A stretch of 64,000 bases of DNA from Streptococcus didelphis DSM 15616 (GTDB lineage: Bacteria; Bacillota; Bacilli; Lactobacillales; Streptococcaceae): the NCBI RefSeq assembly GCF_000380005.1, contig NZ_KB904189.1, positions 124,001-188,000 on the forward strand. Direction: 5' to 3'. A program made the position numbers and the translations under genes. Positions within the stretch are counted from its first letter, which is position 1; each line of letters opens with the position of its first letter. The notes beneath the pieces were generated by a model. It ran no database searches, was not told the DNA's origin, and worked only from the letters and a program-made list of their open reading frames with translations. This document shows positions 18,624 to 27,218 of this stretch, piece by piece.

Positions 18624-19976
18624 TTAATTTAATAACTGTGGTTTGTTTTCGAGTTCTTCAATTTTACTTGAAGTGAGTTTCTGATAGTCTTCTTCTTTAA
18701 TGGTATTGACAATTACCTTATCAGCAATCACAATACTGTTAATAGGCTTATAGATCGTTCCATCCTTGCCTGCAACCTGATTATCCAAACCTACTCTTTT
18801 ATCCAGAGGTTTTTCTAAAATTAAATGATCATCATAGAAATAAAGTACTTTTAATCCATATTGACTATTATAGTCAATAGAATGTTGTTGCTTAAGCCAG
18901 TTTTTAAAATCATTATATTTGACCACAACATAACGTTCTTTAATCACGTCTGTATTTTTTTGTTCCACATACTCTTTTTTAGACATGTCATATTTAGCTT
19001 CTGCCTTTTGACGTTTCGCAATTGTATGTTCAAAGCTTTTGTTATCGCTTGCCTCTTGCATAAAAAGCATATCACGGCTATGGCGTGGAAGACTATAAGT
19101 GTCACGAATAACCTCAGATGAGAGGCGTTTGACAATAACCCATGGATTCGTTGGGTCTTTGACTGTTCGTTCGTCTAAAAGTTTTTGGGCATAACCAGTA
19201 AGGTCCTTTGAAGTCAAGACATAACCCACTGGTAGAGTTGTGGTTATCCCTTGGGGATTTGACTTTTCTTCATTATTTAAATCACTTGGAAGATGTTGAG
19301 TGTCATCACTCATGTTAGCCTGAAAAAGACCTTCTTGAATGTCTTGACCATTTTCATCCTCATATAAAAAGTCTGCTAGGTAGGTCATTTCCACCGAATC
19401 GGCAGGATTTGTAATGGACTTATCAAAGGGTTTAACATGTACCTGTCCTCCCAGTTGAAATTTAAAGGCAGGTGCTTTATCTTTACTGCTACTATGGTTT
19501 TCTCCAATATAAATAAGATCGTCTTTATTATTCAATTGAGTTTTATAGTTACTCAATTGAATTTGATCATCATCTAAATAAGTTTTCTTATCACCTAATC
19601 GGATTTTTTTATCATCAACGTCATTAGTCAAAATAAGGTCGTCGATATTTGTTACGCTGTAATAGTCACCTGAGCCATCATAATGCTCATTTATTTTGCT
19701 TTCAATGCGATTACGTAATTCTTCTTTAGAGATATAGTCCTCTAGTAAAGTGTGATCAATAAAGGGTACTAATTGTAGAGTTTCCTTAGTGTTAGCATCA
19801 AGGGCATCGACATTGATACTAACAAAACGACTTGTAGGTTCGTCAACGAGTGACGACATGGCACTTGGTTGTGGTTCCTCCTCAGTTGATATGGCTAAGA
19901 CCGGAGTCGCGATACATATTGTTAAGCTAGTAACAATACTTGTCAACAGTAATTTTGATGTCTTTAAGCTTATCAT
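18624..19976 (-). CDS. Secreted protein of unknown function, 450 residues
   Basis: I do not recognise a domain. The protein starts at 19976 with an AAGGAGG site and has a clear signal peptide with a cleavage site near Ala28 (ATPVLA-IS), but no LPxTG motif or C-terminal membrane span, so it should be released. Residues about 110-160 carry an irregular repeat of the type DD-x-I-x-L. The C-terminal half is rich in charged helices (about 300-345) followed by a beta-rich segment (LKVLYFYDDHLILEKPLDKR). It lies next to nusG, where S. pyogenes as I recall has nga (an NAD-glycohydrolase of 451 residues). The similar size and position make it a candidate toxin or divergent NADase, but I cannot show homology, and no ifs or slo follows. 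Confidence 0.75.
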   Translation of the reverse strand: MISLKTSKLLLTSIVTSLTICIATPVLAISTEEEPQPSAMSSLVDEPTSRFVSINVDALDANTKETLQLVPFIDHTLLEDYISKEELRNRIESKINEHYDGSGDYYSVTNIDDLILTNDVDDKKIRLGDKKTYLDDDQIQLSNYKTQLNNKDDLIYIGENHSSSKDKAPAFKFQLGGQVHVKPFDKSITNPADSVEMTYLADFLYEDENGQDIQEGLFQANMSDDTQHLPSDLNNEEKSNPQGITTTLPVGYVLTSKDLTGYAQKLLDERTVKDPTNPWVIVKRLSSEVIRDTYSLPRHSRDMLFMQEASDNKSFEHTIAKRQKAEAKYDMSKKEYVEQKNTDVIKERYVVVKYNDFKNWLKQQHSIDYNSQYGLKVLYFYDDHLILEKPLDKRVGLDNQVAGKDGTIYKPINSIVIADKVIVNTIKEEDYQKLTSSKIEELENKPQLLN

Positions 19977-20089
19977 AAATATTCCTCCTTAATGATATAA
20001 TATATAAAAGATTAAAAATTTTCCAAAAAATGCCCAAATCATTTCTTTGTATATTATTGAAATAACTGATTTTTCACTTGAGGAAGACA

Positions 20090-20133
20090 CAAAAAACCTA
20101 ACCCCTTTAGCATTTAGGAATCAGGTTTTTCTT
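20090..20133. terminator. Terminator downstream of nusG
   Basis: An imperfect stem with AAAAAACCTAACC on one side and GGAATCAGGTTTTT on the other lies between nusG and the secreted-protein gene; A- and T-runs flank it, so it can work on either strand. Confidence 0.7.
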
Positions 20134-20173
20134 TATGAGCTAGTAAATATAAAATCGCCCTTTAGGGAGCTAG

Positions 20174-20719
20174 CTAATTAGAAAGCTCTGCGATTTGATA
20201 CAATTCAACTTCAGCAATTGTTTCTGAACCAAACATATTAAGCATTAGTTTAACCTTGTTATTTTCAATTTCGACAACACGGCCTTCTTGACCCATGAAG
20301 GCACCATCAATAATCTGTACCATGTCACCTTCTTTGATATTGGTATCAAAGACATCAATGGTTTGCCCCATAGATAATAAGATAGCACGAATCTCTTCTT
20401 CAAGAAGTGGAGTAGGTTTTGAACGGTTACCATGAGAGCCTACAAAGCCTGTTACGTTTGGTGTGTTACGCACAACAAACCAAGCTTCATCTGTCATAAC
20501 CATTTCGACAAGTACATAACCTGGAAAACGGTTTTCTTCAATTTCCTTAGTTTGACCATTTTTTTCAACATTTACTGTTTGTGTGGGAATTTCAACACGA
20601 AGGATATTATCCATCATATTATAAGTTTGTGCACGAAGCAAGAGGTTTTCTTTTACTTTATTTTCATAGCCTGAGTAAGTTTGGAGTACAAACCAGCCTT
20701 TGTCAAATGAATCTAGCAT
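20174..20719 (-). CDS. nusG: Transcription termination/antitermination factor NusG
   Basis: This 181-residue factor binds RNA polymerase and modulates pausing, elongation and termination. The NGN domain (KGWFVLQTYSGYENKVKENL, then FPGYVLVEM and VRNTPNVTGFVG) and the C-terminal KOW domain (EGDMVQIIDGAFMGQEGRV) are complete. It is separated from secE by a terminator hairpin and has its own consensus promoter at 20780-20808, followed by a terminator-like hairpin in its short leader. Confidence 0.97.
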   Translation of the reverse strand: MLDSFDKGWFVLQTYSGYENKVKENLLLRAQTYNMMDNILRVEIPTQTVNVEKNGQTKEIEENRFPGYVLVEMVMTDEAWFVVRNTPNVTGFVGSHGNRSKPTPLLEEEIRAILLSMGQTIDVFDTNIKEGDMVQIIDGAFMGQEGRVVEIENNKVKLMLNMFGSETIAEVELYQIAELSN

Positions 20720-20736
20720 AATTTTCCTTTCATTAT

Positions 20737-20758
20737 AAAAAAGCCTTTAGCGGGCTTT
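20737..20758 (-). terminator. Terminator-like hairpin in the nusG leader
   Basis: On the minus strand AAAGCC and GGCTTT form a six-pair stem with a seven-base loop, followed by a run of T. It lies between the nusG promoter and its ribosome-binding site, so it could attenuate nusG transcription. Confidence 0.65.
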
Positions 20759-20779
20759 GACAGTGATTTCATTACCTTC

Positions 20780-20808
20780 ATTATAATAGAAGACTTAAGG
20801 TCTGTCAA
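20780..20808 (-). promoter_or_regulatory. Consensus sigma-70 promoter of nusG
   Basis: The minus strand has TTGACA (20803-20808), exactly 17 bases, then TATAAT (20780-20785): both hexamers match the consensus perfectly. Confidence 0.9.
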
Positions 20809-20827
20809 CGATTTCACAAATAAGGAT

Positions 20828-20853
20828 AAAATAAAAAGCCAGGTTTCCCCGGC
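20828..20853 (-). terminator. Terminator after secE
   Basis: On the minus strand GCCGGG and CCTGGC form a compact GC-rich stem closed by GAAA, followed by TTTTTATTTT. It lies 13 bases after the secE stop. Confidence 0.8.
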
Positions 20854-20865
20854 TCATACTTATTT

Positions 20866-21042
20866 TTAGAAAAAATTGATTATTGACAAGATACCTTTTG
20901 AAAGCACTTGGTCAAAGAAATAAATGATAACGGTAAAGAAAGCAGTGTACTCAAGTACTGAGATAAAATCTTTCCAACGTTGTTTTCTATTTGGCCAAGT
21001 CGTATCCTTTAAAAGCTTGAAAATACCAGTGGTAAATTTCAT
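20866..21042 (-). CDS. secE: Preprotein translocase subunit SecE
   Basis: A 58-residue reading frame begins at the ATG at 21042 (MKFTTGIFKLLKDTTWPNRK) behind AGAGGAG and ends at 20866. It has the SecE amphipathic N-terminal helix with the TTWPNRKQRWKDF motif and a single membrane span (YTAFFTVIIYFFDQVL). SecE is the small essential subunit of the SecYEG channel. Size and the order rpmG-secE-nusG match Firmicutes. Confidence 0.93.
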   Translation of the reverse strand: MKFTTGIFKLLKDTTWPNRKQRWKDFISVLEYTAFFTVIIYFFDQVLSKGILSIINFF

Positions 21043-21053
21043 CAGATTCTCCT

Positions 21054-21206
21054 CTAACGTGTTTCTTTATGTAATGAGTATTTTTTACAATGTTTACAAA
21101 ATTTATTTACTTCTAGTCGTGTCGGTTTAGGCGTACTACTCACTGAAATAGAGTAGTTTCGGCTTCCACAATCTACACACGCTAGGCTTGCTTTTTTCTG
21201 TGCCAT
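21054..21206 (-). CDS. rpmG: 50S ribosomal protein L33, zinc-binding type
   Basis: A 50-residue frame starts at the ATG at 21206 ([19 protein letters not shown]). It has two CxxC pairs (CVDC and CKHC), so it is the zinc-binding form of L33. It lies 11 bases upstream of secE in the usual operon. No sequence oddity is seen. Confidence 0.92.
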   Translation of the reverse strand: MAQKKASLACVDCGSRNYSISVSSTPKPTRLEVNKFCKHCKKYSLHKETR

Positions 21207-21255
21207 AACGCCCTCCGTAGTCCATATTCTAACATGAATTTCTCATTTACGCAAG

Positions 21256-23583
21256 TTATCTAAAATAGTCAATGATGCCATTCCATAGATCCTGGGCCTT
21301 TTCTCGTAAGCCTGATTCATCGACAGCGTCTGATAGTGATTTAGACGCTTCTTGGGCTGATTTTCTAAGGCCTTCTATAATGTCATGTGACTCCTGTGCG
21401 TTTTCACTATTAGCTTCATTGATACCATAAACAGCTGAAATCCCATTTTGTGCATAGGCATTGTCAACATGGAATTGACTCCCTTTAGTGTAAGGTAAGA
21501 TGTAGGAAGCTTGAGTGCTAAAGATTGCAGAAGCAGTTCCTGCACTTGAGTCTGACAGATAGTGTTGCTCATCCGTTTTATTAAAGCCTATCCACTGACT
21601 GATTACAACATCTGGTGTGTAGCCAATAACCCACTGGTCACCAGACAAATCAGGATTGAACTCTGTTTCTGTCGTTCCTGTTTTACCAGCCAAGGTATAG
21701 CCATAAACATTGGCATTGACAGCTGAACCATTTGAAAAAGTTCCAAGCATCATGCTTGTCATCTTATCTGCTACCGTTTGACTGACCACGCGCTTGGCTT
21801 GATCACTATGTTTTTTGATGACCTTACCATTAGCTGTTTCAATTTTAGTAATAAAGTGAGCATTATGCATAACTCCTTTATTAGCAAAGGCAGAGTAAGC
21901 TTGGGCCATTTGAAGAGGATTTGTTGTGATACTGCCACCTAATGCAATCCCTAACTCCTTATTGGCACTGTCCATATCCAGACCAAACTTTTTACCATAA
22001 GCAAGAGCTTTATCAATACCTAATTCTTTTACCGTAGCTACTGCTGGTATATTATAAGAATTAGCTAGCGCTTGGTACATAGGCACATCTTCTGACTCAT
22101 AATTGCCATAGTTATGGGGTTTATAGCCATCAAAATCCCTGATTGTATTAGGAAGTTTTTTATCAATTGACCAACCGGAAGCTAGGGCAGGAGCATAGAC
22201 TATCAAAGGTTTAATACTTGAAGCAGGGCTCCGCTTTGCTTGGGTTGCATAGTTAAAACTTCTAAACCCTTGCTGTCCATTACTATTGACTCGACCGACT
22301 AGGCCTCTTACGCCTCCTGTTTTAGGGTCTAGGGCCACACTAGCTCCCTGGGCCATTTCCCCATCATAGGCAGAAACAGGAAAGAGGCTTGCTGTATTAA
22401 AGGTTGTTTGCATGCCTGTTTGATAGTTCTGATCCAGTTCTGTATAAATCTTATAGCCATTATTAACCAGATCCTTCTCTGAGATGCCATAATTAGAAAT
22501 GGCTTCATTAATCACAGCATCAAAATAAGAAGGGTATTTATAGTCGTTTGACTTACCAACATAGGTATTTGCCAAGCGATTTCCCATGCCTACTGCTTGG
22601 GCTTGATTAGCCTGGTCTTGACTAATTTTTTTAGCATCGACCATGACTGATAAAACAGTATCTCTTCGATGGGTAGCATTTTCAATAGAATAATAAGGAT
22701 TATAAATTTCAGGACCTTTTAACATGCCTGCTAGGGTAGCTGCTTCATCTAGACTTAAATTAGCAGCACTGGTTCCAAAATATTTTTGGCTAGCATCTTC
22801 GACACCCCAGACACCATTTCCAAAATAAGAATTATTAAGATACATGGTTAGGATTTCTTTTTTACTGTATTTTTTAGTAAGTTCTAGGGCTAGAAAAAAC
22901 TCCCGAGCTTTCCGCTTAATAGTCTGCTCCTGAGAGAGATAGGCATTTTTGGCCAGCTGCTGGGTAATGGTTGACCCACCCCCGAAACGTCCCAAGGTAA
23001 TAGTGGCAAGGAAAAACCTTTTGAGATTGATTCCCTTGTTTTCATAGAAAGTTCTATCTTCAGTAGCTATCACAGCATTTTCCAGATCATCTGAAATAGC
23101 ATCTAACTCTACATAGGTACCCTTTTGTCCAGAAAGACTGCCTGCCTGCTCTGCATTCTTATCATAAATCAGCGTCGTAGCCTTCAAAGCATTTTGTAAG
23201 TCAGAGACCTTTGCTGTCTTTGAAAGGTAAAAGAGATACGAGCCCATAATCAGGATAAAAGTCCCCACTATAAGAAGGAGGATTTTCCCTATATGATAGC
23301 GCCGCCAAAAACGCCTAATCGGATTTTGCGGAGAAGGCAAGATAGCTTCCAACTTGGCTAACCATTTAGGGAGCTGTTTTTCTTCCTTTTCAGAGGCATA
23401 ATTGCTGCGCTGAAACACCCTTTTGCTGGTCTGGATAGCTGCCGCGTCCATATCCTCAGAAAAACTCTTATTTTCATAAGAGTCCTGATAAGTCTTCTCT
23501 GACCTGCTAGCTTCCTTTAATCTTTGTTTTTCCGCATACTTTTTCGGAAAAAACTTCTTTTGCAATAATTGTAAAAATGTCAT
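21256..23583 (-). CDS. pbp2A: Class A penicillin-binding protein 2A
   Basis: This 775-residue bifunctional enzyme polymerises and cross-links peptidoglycan. A long cytoplasmic N-terminus (about 95 residues) precedes one membrane span (ILLLIVGTFILIMGSYLFYL). The glycosyltransferase domain shows ATEDRTFYENKGIN and GGGSTITQQLAKN. The transpeptidase has SPASSIKPL (SxxK), NSYNIPA (SxN) and AGKTGTTE (KTG). The tail after the transpeptidase is short and polar. It is upstream of rpmG-secE-nusG, as in other streptococci. Confidence 0.95.
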   Translation of the reverse strand: MTFLQLLQKKFFPKKYAEKQRLKEASRSEKTYQDSYENKSFSEDMDAAAIQTSKRVFQRSNYASEKEEKQLPKWLAKLEAILPSPQNPIRRFWRRYHIGKILLLIVGTFILIMGSYLFYLSKTAKVSDLQNALKATTLIYDKNAEQAGSLSGQKGTYVELDAISDDLENAVIATEDRTFYENKGINLKRFFLATITLGRFGGGSTITQQLAKNAYLSQEQTIKRKAREFFLALELTKKYSKKEILTMYLNNSYFGNGVWGVEDASQKYFGTSAANLSLDEAATLAGMLKGPEIYNPYYSIENATHRRDTVLSVMVDAKKISQDQANQAQAVGMGNRLANTYVGKSNDYKYPSYFDAVINEAISNYGISEKDLVNNGYKIYTELDQNYQTGMQTTFNTASLFPVSAYDGEMAQGASVALDPKTGGVRGLVGRVNSNGQQGFRSFNYATQAKRSPASSIKPLIVYAPALASGWSIDKKLPNTIRDFDGYKPHNYGNYESEDVPMYQALANSYNIPAVATVKELGIDKALAYGKKFGLDMDSANKELGIALGGSITTNPLQMAQAYSAFANKGVMHNAHFITKIETANGKVIKKHSDQAKRVVSQTVADKMTSMMLGTFSNGSAVNANVYGYTLAGKTGTTETEFNPDLSGDQWVIGYTPDVVISQWIGFNKTDEQHYLSDSSAGTASAIFSTQASYILPYTKGSQFHVDNAYAQNGISAVYGINEANSENAQESHDIIEGLRKSAQEASKSLSDAVDESGLREKAQDLWNGIIDYFR

Positions 23584-23616
23584 AGTTTTATTATACCATT
23601 TACAAGCACCTACCAG

Positions 23617-24003
23617 CTAGTTTCTACTAATATCAAGTGCTTTTGAATAGGCAATCCCATCCACTTGAAAGAGTAAACCTTCTGGTCCACCATTTTGTGC
23701 AAATTCGGTTTGAATGGATTTGCGAGCTGGATATTTGCCATTAAATCTTTCTTTAATTACTTTTTCCATAACAGGAAGGTTCCAAATATCTCTAAAGAGA
23801 CAGTCCATCTTAACAAGAGCATCTAGAGTCAAGCCAACTAGGGCAAGGCGACGTTCCATCTCATCAAAAGCTCCATTTATTTGGTCTTCAATAGGCTGCC
23901 CTAGATTACCAGAGCAATAATTTAAAAAGTAGAAATCCCCAGCTTCCACTAAACCTGTGTATGACCAATCCTCTTGAACGTCATAACGCTTGATACTTTT
24001 CAT
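23617..24003 (-). CDS. RidA/YjgF-family protein
   Basis: This 128-residue protein has the RidA fold. RidA proteins hydrolyse reactive enamine/imine intermediates, but many subgroup members have lost the catalytic Arg. Visible motifs are LNYCSGNLGQPIEDQINGAFDEME near the N-terminal third, LVKMDCLFRDI, and NGKYPARKSIQTEFA toward the end, where Arg in PARKS may correspond to the catalytic arginine. The ATG at 24003 follows AGAGGATTG and is chosen over the extended frame at 24036. It lies alone between pbp2A and a divergent small gene. Confidence 0.85.
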   Translation of the reverse strand: MKSIKRYDVQEDWSYTGLVEAGDFYFLNYCSGNLGQPIEDQINGAFDEMERRLALVGLTLDALVKMDCLFRDIWNLPVMEKVIKERFNGKYPARKSIQTEFAQNGGPEGLLFQVDGIAYSKALDISRN

Positions 24004-24143
24004 TTTCAATCCTCTTACATAAATCATTTTTAACATATTATATCAATTTATTATCCATTTCCAAATAAAAAGGTTGGTTTTCTTTTTCCTTTAAGTTAGG
24101 CTTAAGATTAGTAAATTTTTAGATGGTCACCCAGCATAAAAAT

Positions 24144-24152
24144 GCTATAATA
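24144..24152 (+). promoter_or_regulatory. Promoter -10 of the small-protein/pseudouridine synthase operon
   Basis: TGCTATAATAG contains an extended -10 element about 60 bases before the gene at 24210. The -35 element is unclear. Confidence 0.5.
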
Positions 24153-24209
24153 GACATAATCAAAAAAAACACTTTTTAACTAAGAAACTAGAAAGAAACA
24201 GGTAAATAC

Positions 24210-24404
24210 ATGAAAAAATTTGATGCCTTTAAAGAAACCCTCTCCTCAGATAGCTTAAAAGCTATTTATGAGGAAAGCAAACTTGAAGTGGCTAATGATG
24301 AACGTGAAGGTACAGAAGCTTTTTCAGCTGCTCTAGCAACTCAAATGGCTATTAACTTGGTTGACAGATACCACGCTTGGCTGGAAGAAGAAGACAAAAA
24401 ATGA
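24210..24404 (+). CDS. Conserved small protein, function unknown
   Basis: This 64-residue acidic protein (MKKFDAFKETLSSDSLKAI) has no membrane span and looks mostly helical. It overlaps the pseudouridine synthase start by four bases (ATGA), so the two are translationally coupled. No motif reveals a function. Confidence 0.75.
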   Translation: MKKFDAFKETLSSDSLKAIYEESKLEVANDEREGTEAFSAALATQMAINLVDRYHAWLEEEDKK

Positions 24405-25276
24405 GCCAAACCATTACCTTTACTAATCCCTATGAAGATAGTAAGGTTAAAGAGTTACTAGAAGAAAAACTACTTATCCCCAGAAAAATCAGACACTTTT
24501 TAAGAACTAAAAAACATGTCCTGACTAATAACCAAATCATTACTTGGCAGGATACTGTGAAAAAAGGAGACCTTATTTCCCTTATCTTTGATGACGAAGA
24601 TTATCCTCCTAAGACTATTAAGATGGGGGATGCCAGTTTAGTTGATTGCCTTTACCAAGATCAGAACCTTATTGTGGTTAATAAGCCAGCAGGAATGAAA
24701 AGCCACGGCAATGAGCCTAATGAATTGGCCCTTTTAAATCATGTGTCTGCCTTCGTTGGCCAGACCTCTTATATTATTCATCGTCTTGATATGGAGACAA
24801 GTGGTCTTATTATCTTTGCCAAAAATCCTTTTATTTTACCTATCATGAATAGGTTACTTGAAAAAAGGCAAATTAGCCGTGAATACTGGGCTTTAGTAGA
24901 AGGTTATCTTCCCAAGGATAGGCTTGTTTTTCAAGACCCTATTGGGCGACATCGCTATGACCGACGAATGCGTGTGGTTGATTATAAAAAAGGGCAGGCT
25001 GCACACACTGAAGTTAGGAGCCTAAAAACTTTTTCAAACAAGACAAGTCTACTTAGCTGCCAATTAAAAACTGGTCGTACTCATCAAATCAGGGTCCATT
25101 TGGCCCACCACAGACTTCCTATTGTTGGGGATCCCTTATACAATAATCATCATAAAAGCAGTAATCGTCTAATGCTGCATGCACATAGATTAAGCTTTAT
25201 TCATCCTCTCAGCCTTGAAAACATTTGCCTTGAAGCTACTTCACCTTCATTTGAAAAAGGACTCCCTAACCCTTAG
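24401..25276 (+). CDS. RluA-family pseudouridine synthase
   Basis: This 291-residue enzyme isomerises uridine to pseudouridine in RNA, probably 23S rRNA. The catalytic Asp is in IIHRLDMETSGL, the family's motif II. LIVVNKPAGMKSHG and LKTGRTHQIRVHLAH are the other signatures. An N-terminal region of about 85 residues may be a degenerate S4-like domain (IRHFLRTKKHVLTNN). The ATG at 24401 overlaps the previous stop and is preferred over the longer frame. Exact RNA site cannot be assigned from sequence alone. Confidence 0.9.
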   Translation: MSQTITFTNPYEDSKVKELLEEKLLIPRKIRHFLRTKKHVLTNNQIITWQDTVKKGDLISLIFDDEDYPPKTIKMGDASLVDCLYQDQNLIVVNKPAGMKSHGNEPNELALLNHVSAFVGQTSYIIHRLDMETSGLIIFAKNPFILPIMNRLLEKRQISREYWALVEGYLPKDRLVFQDPIGRHRYDRRMRVVDYKKGQAAHTEVRSLKTFSNKTSLLSCQLKTGRTHQIRVHLAHHRLPIVGDPLYNNHHKSSNRLMLHAHRLSFIHPLSLENICLEATSPSFEKGLPNP

Positions 25277-25292
25277 GAAGTCCTTTTGTTTA
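25252..25292. terminator. Terminator at the pseudouridine synthase 3' end
   Basis: AAAAAGGACT and AGTCCTTTT pair around the stop codon, ending in a T-run; it lies between converging genes and may serve both. Confidence 0.75.
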
Positions 25293-26927
25293 TTCTTTAT
25301 TTAGGGCAAGTCCTGGCAGTGGTTTTGAGAAATCAAATTCTGCATGTTCTCCTGCTTGCCAGATAATAGGAGTTAGGGTCTTACCATCTTGGTGAAGGCC
25401 AAAGGCATATTTTATGCCGCTACCACCTATACCACCTCCTATAATGATGATGGCACTATCTTTTTCATTTTCAAAGGTTAGTTGGTAATTACGGCCTGGT
25501 TTTTCATCCACCTTAGTTACTTTGGCACTGCTTTCTTCTGCAGGCTTTTTAGGATCTTTAAAGCTTACTTTTTTTCTGATGTTACCATCTTCTGAAATGG
25601 TCAAAGTATAGGTTGTATCATCTTTTTGGCCTGTCCAACTACCAAGTAAGGCTTCTGGAAAGACTGATGGTGCTTTTACGTTATTTTTTTCGGCTGTAAC
25701 AGAAATATTTTTTGTTCCTGATTGACTAATAAGGTATTTAGAACCTGCCTTTTTCAGGGTAAGTTTTCCATTTAAATCATGGGTAATATGACCAGAAGTT
25801 CCCTTTTCAGGGTCCGTTGCCTTATCATACATAAAATTATAAACAGCTGAGAAATCTAAGAGGAAGGTTTCCTTTCCTACTTGAGTGAGGTTATTTAGGG
25901 CCACACTAGGAATCGAAAGAGAGGAGGCCTTTCTTTGATCCATCTCCATTTTACCTTTAATACTTTCTTTGAGGCCTTTATAGAAGTCATTATTAGCTCC
26001 TTGCTCAAAAAGCTCTGCTAGGTGTGTATCATCTTGACCCGTATTAATATAGGTTAGCAGATAATTGAAGGCTGATAATAGGTATTTACCGGCTTCTTCT
26101 TCTGTTAATAGATTATCAATATCCAGTTTGAGGTCTGAATTATCAGGATGATCAGCCAGGGTAAGCTTTTTAGACACCAATTCCCCATCTGGGAAATGTT
26201 TCTTAACATAAGCTTTTGATTTTCGTGTGACGGGATAATCACTCACTTGATATTGTCCTTCTTTTAAGGTGCCAATCCTATTATCGTCAAAATAAAGCTC
26301 AGAATCTTTTAAATTACTAGTAACTGTAAATGTTTTAAAGATAACAGATAAATCTAAAACATTATCCTTACCATCATAAGTTTTTTTGACATCAATCCTT
26401 TTGCCTTGATAGGTCCCAGAGATGCTAGCTGTATAATCTGAAATTGGTAGACGTTTGAGTGTCGTTGAAAAATCTTCGGAGCTAGTGGTTGTCACTTTTT
26501 TATGGTTAAGGAGAATATCAACCCCTTTTAAGTTGGTTTTAAGGGTTAAGGATAAGGGTTTCATGGCTATGCGATAATCAGGAAAGACCAGAAACTTTCG
26601 GCCAATAGATTTTATATAAACTTGGTCACTAGAATCAGCCTCTTTTAATTGCTTTTTAACTTCTTGTGCATGATCTGGATTAATCCGATGAAAGGTCGCA
26701 TAGAGAGCCTCATCATTAGTTATTTTTTCATTGTTATCATCCCAAATTACATATTCCTTGATATTTTCAAAAACACGGCCATTGTGAATAGATCTTGCTT
26801 TCACATAGCGGTTGATATAGTTCGTTTTTGAATAATAATAGCTAGCAAATATTAGTAAAATAAATAATAAGAGCCCTATACTAATGCTACTTATTTTTAC
26901 CCATTTTTTCTGTAAAAAGGTTTTCAT
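25290..26927 (-). CDS. TcaA/YvbJ-like membrane-anchored protein
   Basis: This 545-residue protein has a short cytoplasmic N-terminus, one membrane span at about residues 12-32 (ISIGLLLFILLIFASYYY), and a large extracellular part with repeated beta-sandwich-like modules: MKPLSLTLKTNLKGVDILLNHK, then TVTSNLKDSELYFDDNRIG, and a C-terminal NTF2-like and lipocalin-like region. This layout resembles TcaA, known in staphylococci for affecting glycopeptide susceptibility. TcaA usually begins with a cytoplasmic zinc ribbon with four cysteines; here it is absent. Function in streptococci is uncertain. Confidence 0.7.
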   Translation of the reverse strand: MKTFLQKKWVKISSISIGLLLFILLIFASYYYSKTNYINRYVKARSIHNGRVFENIKEYVIWDDNNEKITNDEALYATFHRINPDHAQEVKKQLKEADSSDQVYIKSIGRKFLVFPDYRIAMKPLSLTLKTNLKGVDILLNHKKVTTTSSEDFSTTLKRLPISDYTASISGTYQGKRIDVKKTYDGKDNVLDLSVIFKTFTVTSNLKDSELYFDDNRIGTLKEGQYQVSDYPVTRKSKAYVKKHFPDGELVSKKLTLADHPDNSDLKLDIDNLLTEEEAGKYLLSAFNYLLTYINTGQDDTHLAELFEQGANNDFYKGLKESIKGKMEMDQRKASSLSIPSVALNNLTQVGKETFLLDFSAVYNFMYDKATDPEKGTSGHITHDLNGKLTLKKAGSKYLISQSGTKNISVTAEKNNVKAPSVFPEALLGSWTGQKDDTTYTLTISEDGNIRKKVSFKDPKKPAEESSAKVTKVDEKPGRNYQLTFENEKDSAIIIIGGGIGGSGIKYAFGLHQDGKTLTPIIWQAGEHAEFDFSKPLPGLALNKE

Positions 26928-27154
26928 GACTTTCTCCTAATCATTCATTTTAAGTTTTATTATATCAAAAATGCTAGGGTTTTTCTTTATGCTTTTAGGT
27001 TTTTGTTTTATTTAAGTGTCTAAAATCTATGAATTTGTATAAAAATGACTTTATTAACTTTACTACTAAGTACGAATTGCATTTTTTGCTACAGAGTGAA
27101 ACCTGGTAATTAGGCTGAAGATTAAGACTATTTTTACCTATTGACGGTAAATTC

Positions 27155-27183
27155 TTGAATAATTAGTAAGACTGACTTATAAT
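27155..27183 (+). promoter_or_regulatory. Promoter of the C69 dipeptidase gene
   Basis: TTGAAT at 27155-27160, 17 bases, TATAAT at 27178-27183, about 36 bases before the start codon. Confidence 0.75.
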
Positions 27184-27218
27184 ATCTCTGGAAGCGCCTA
27201 CAAATACGGAGGATGATT

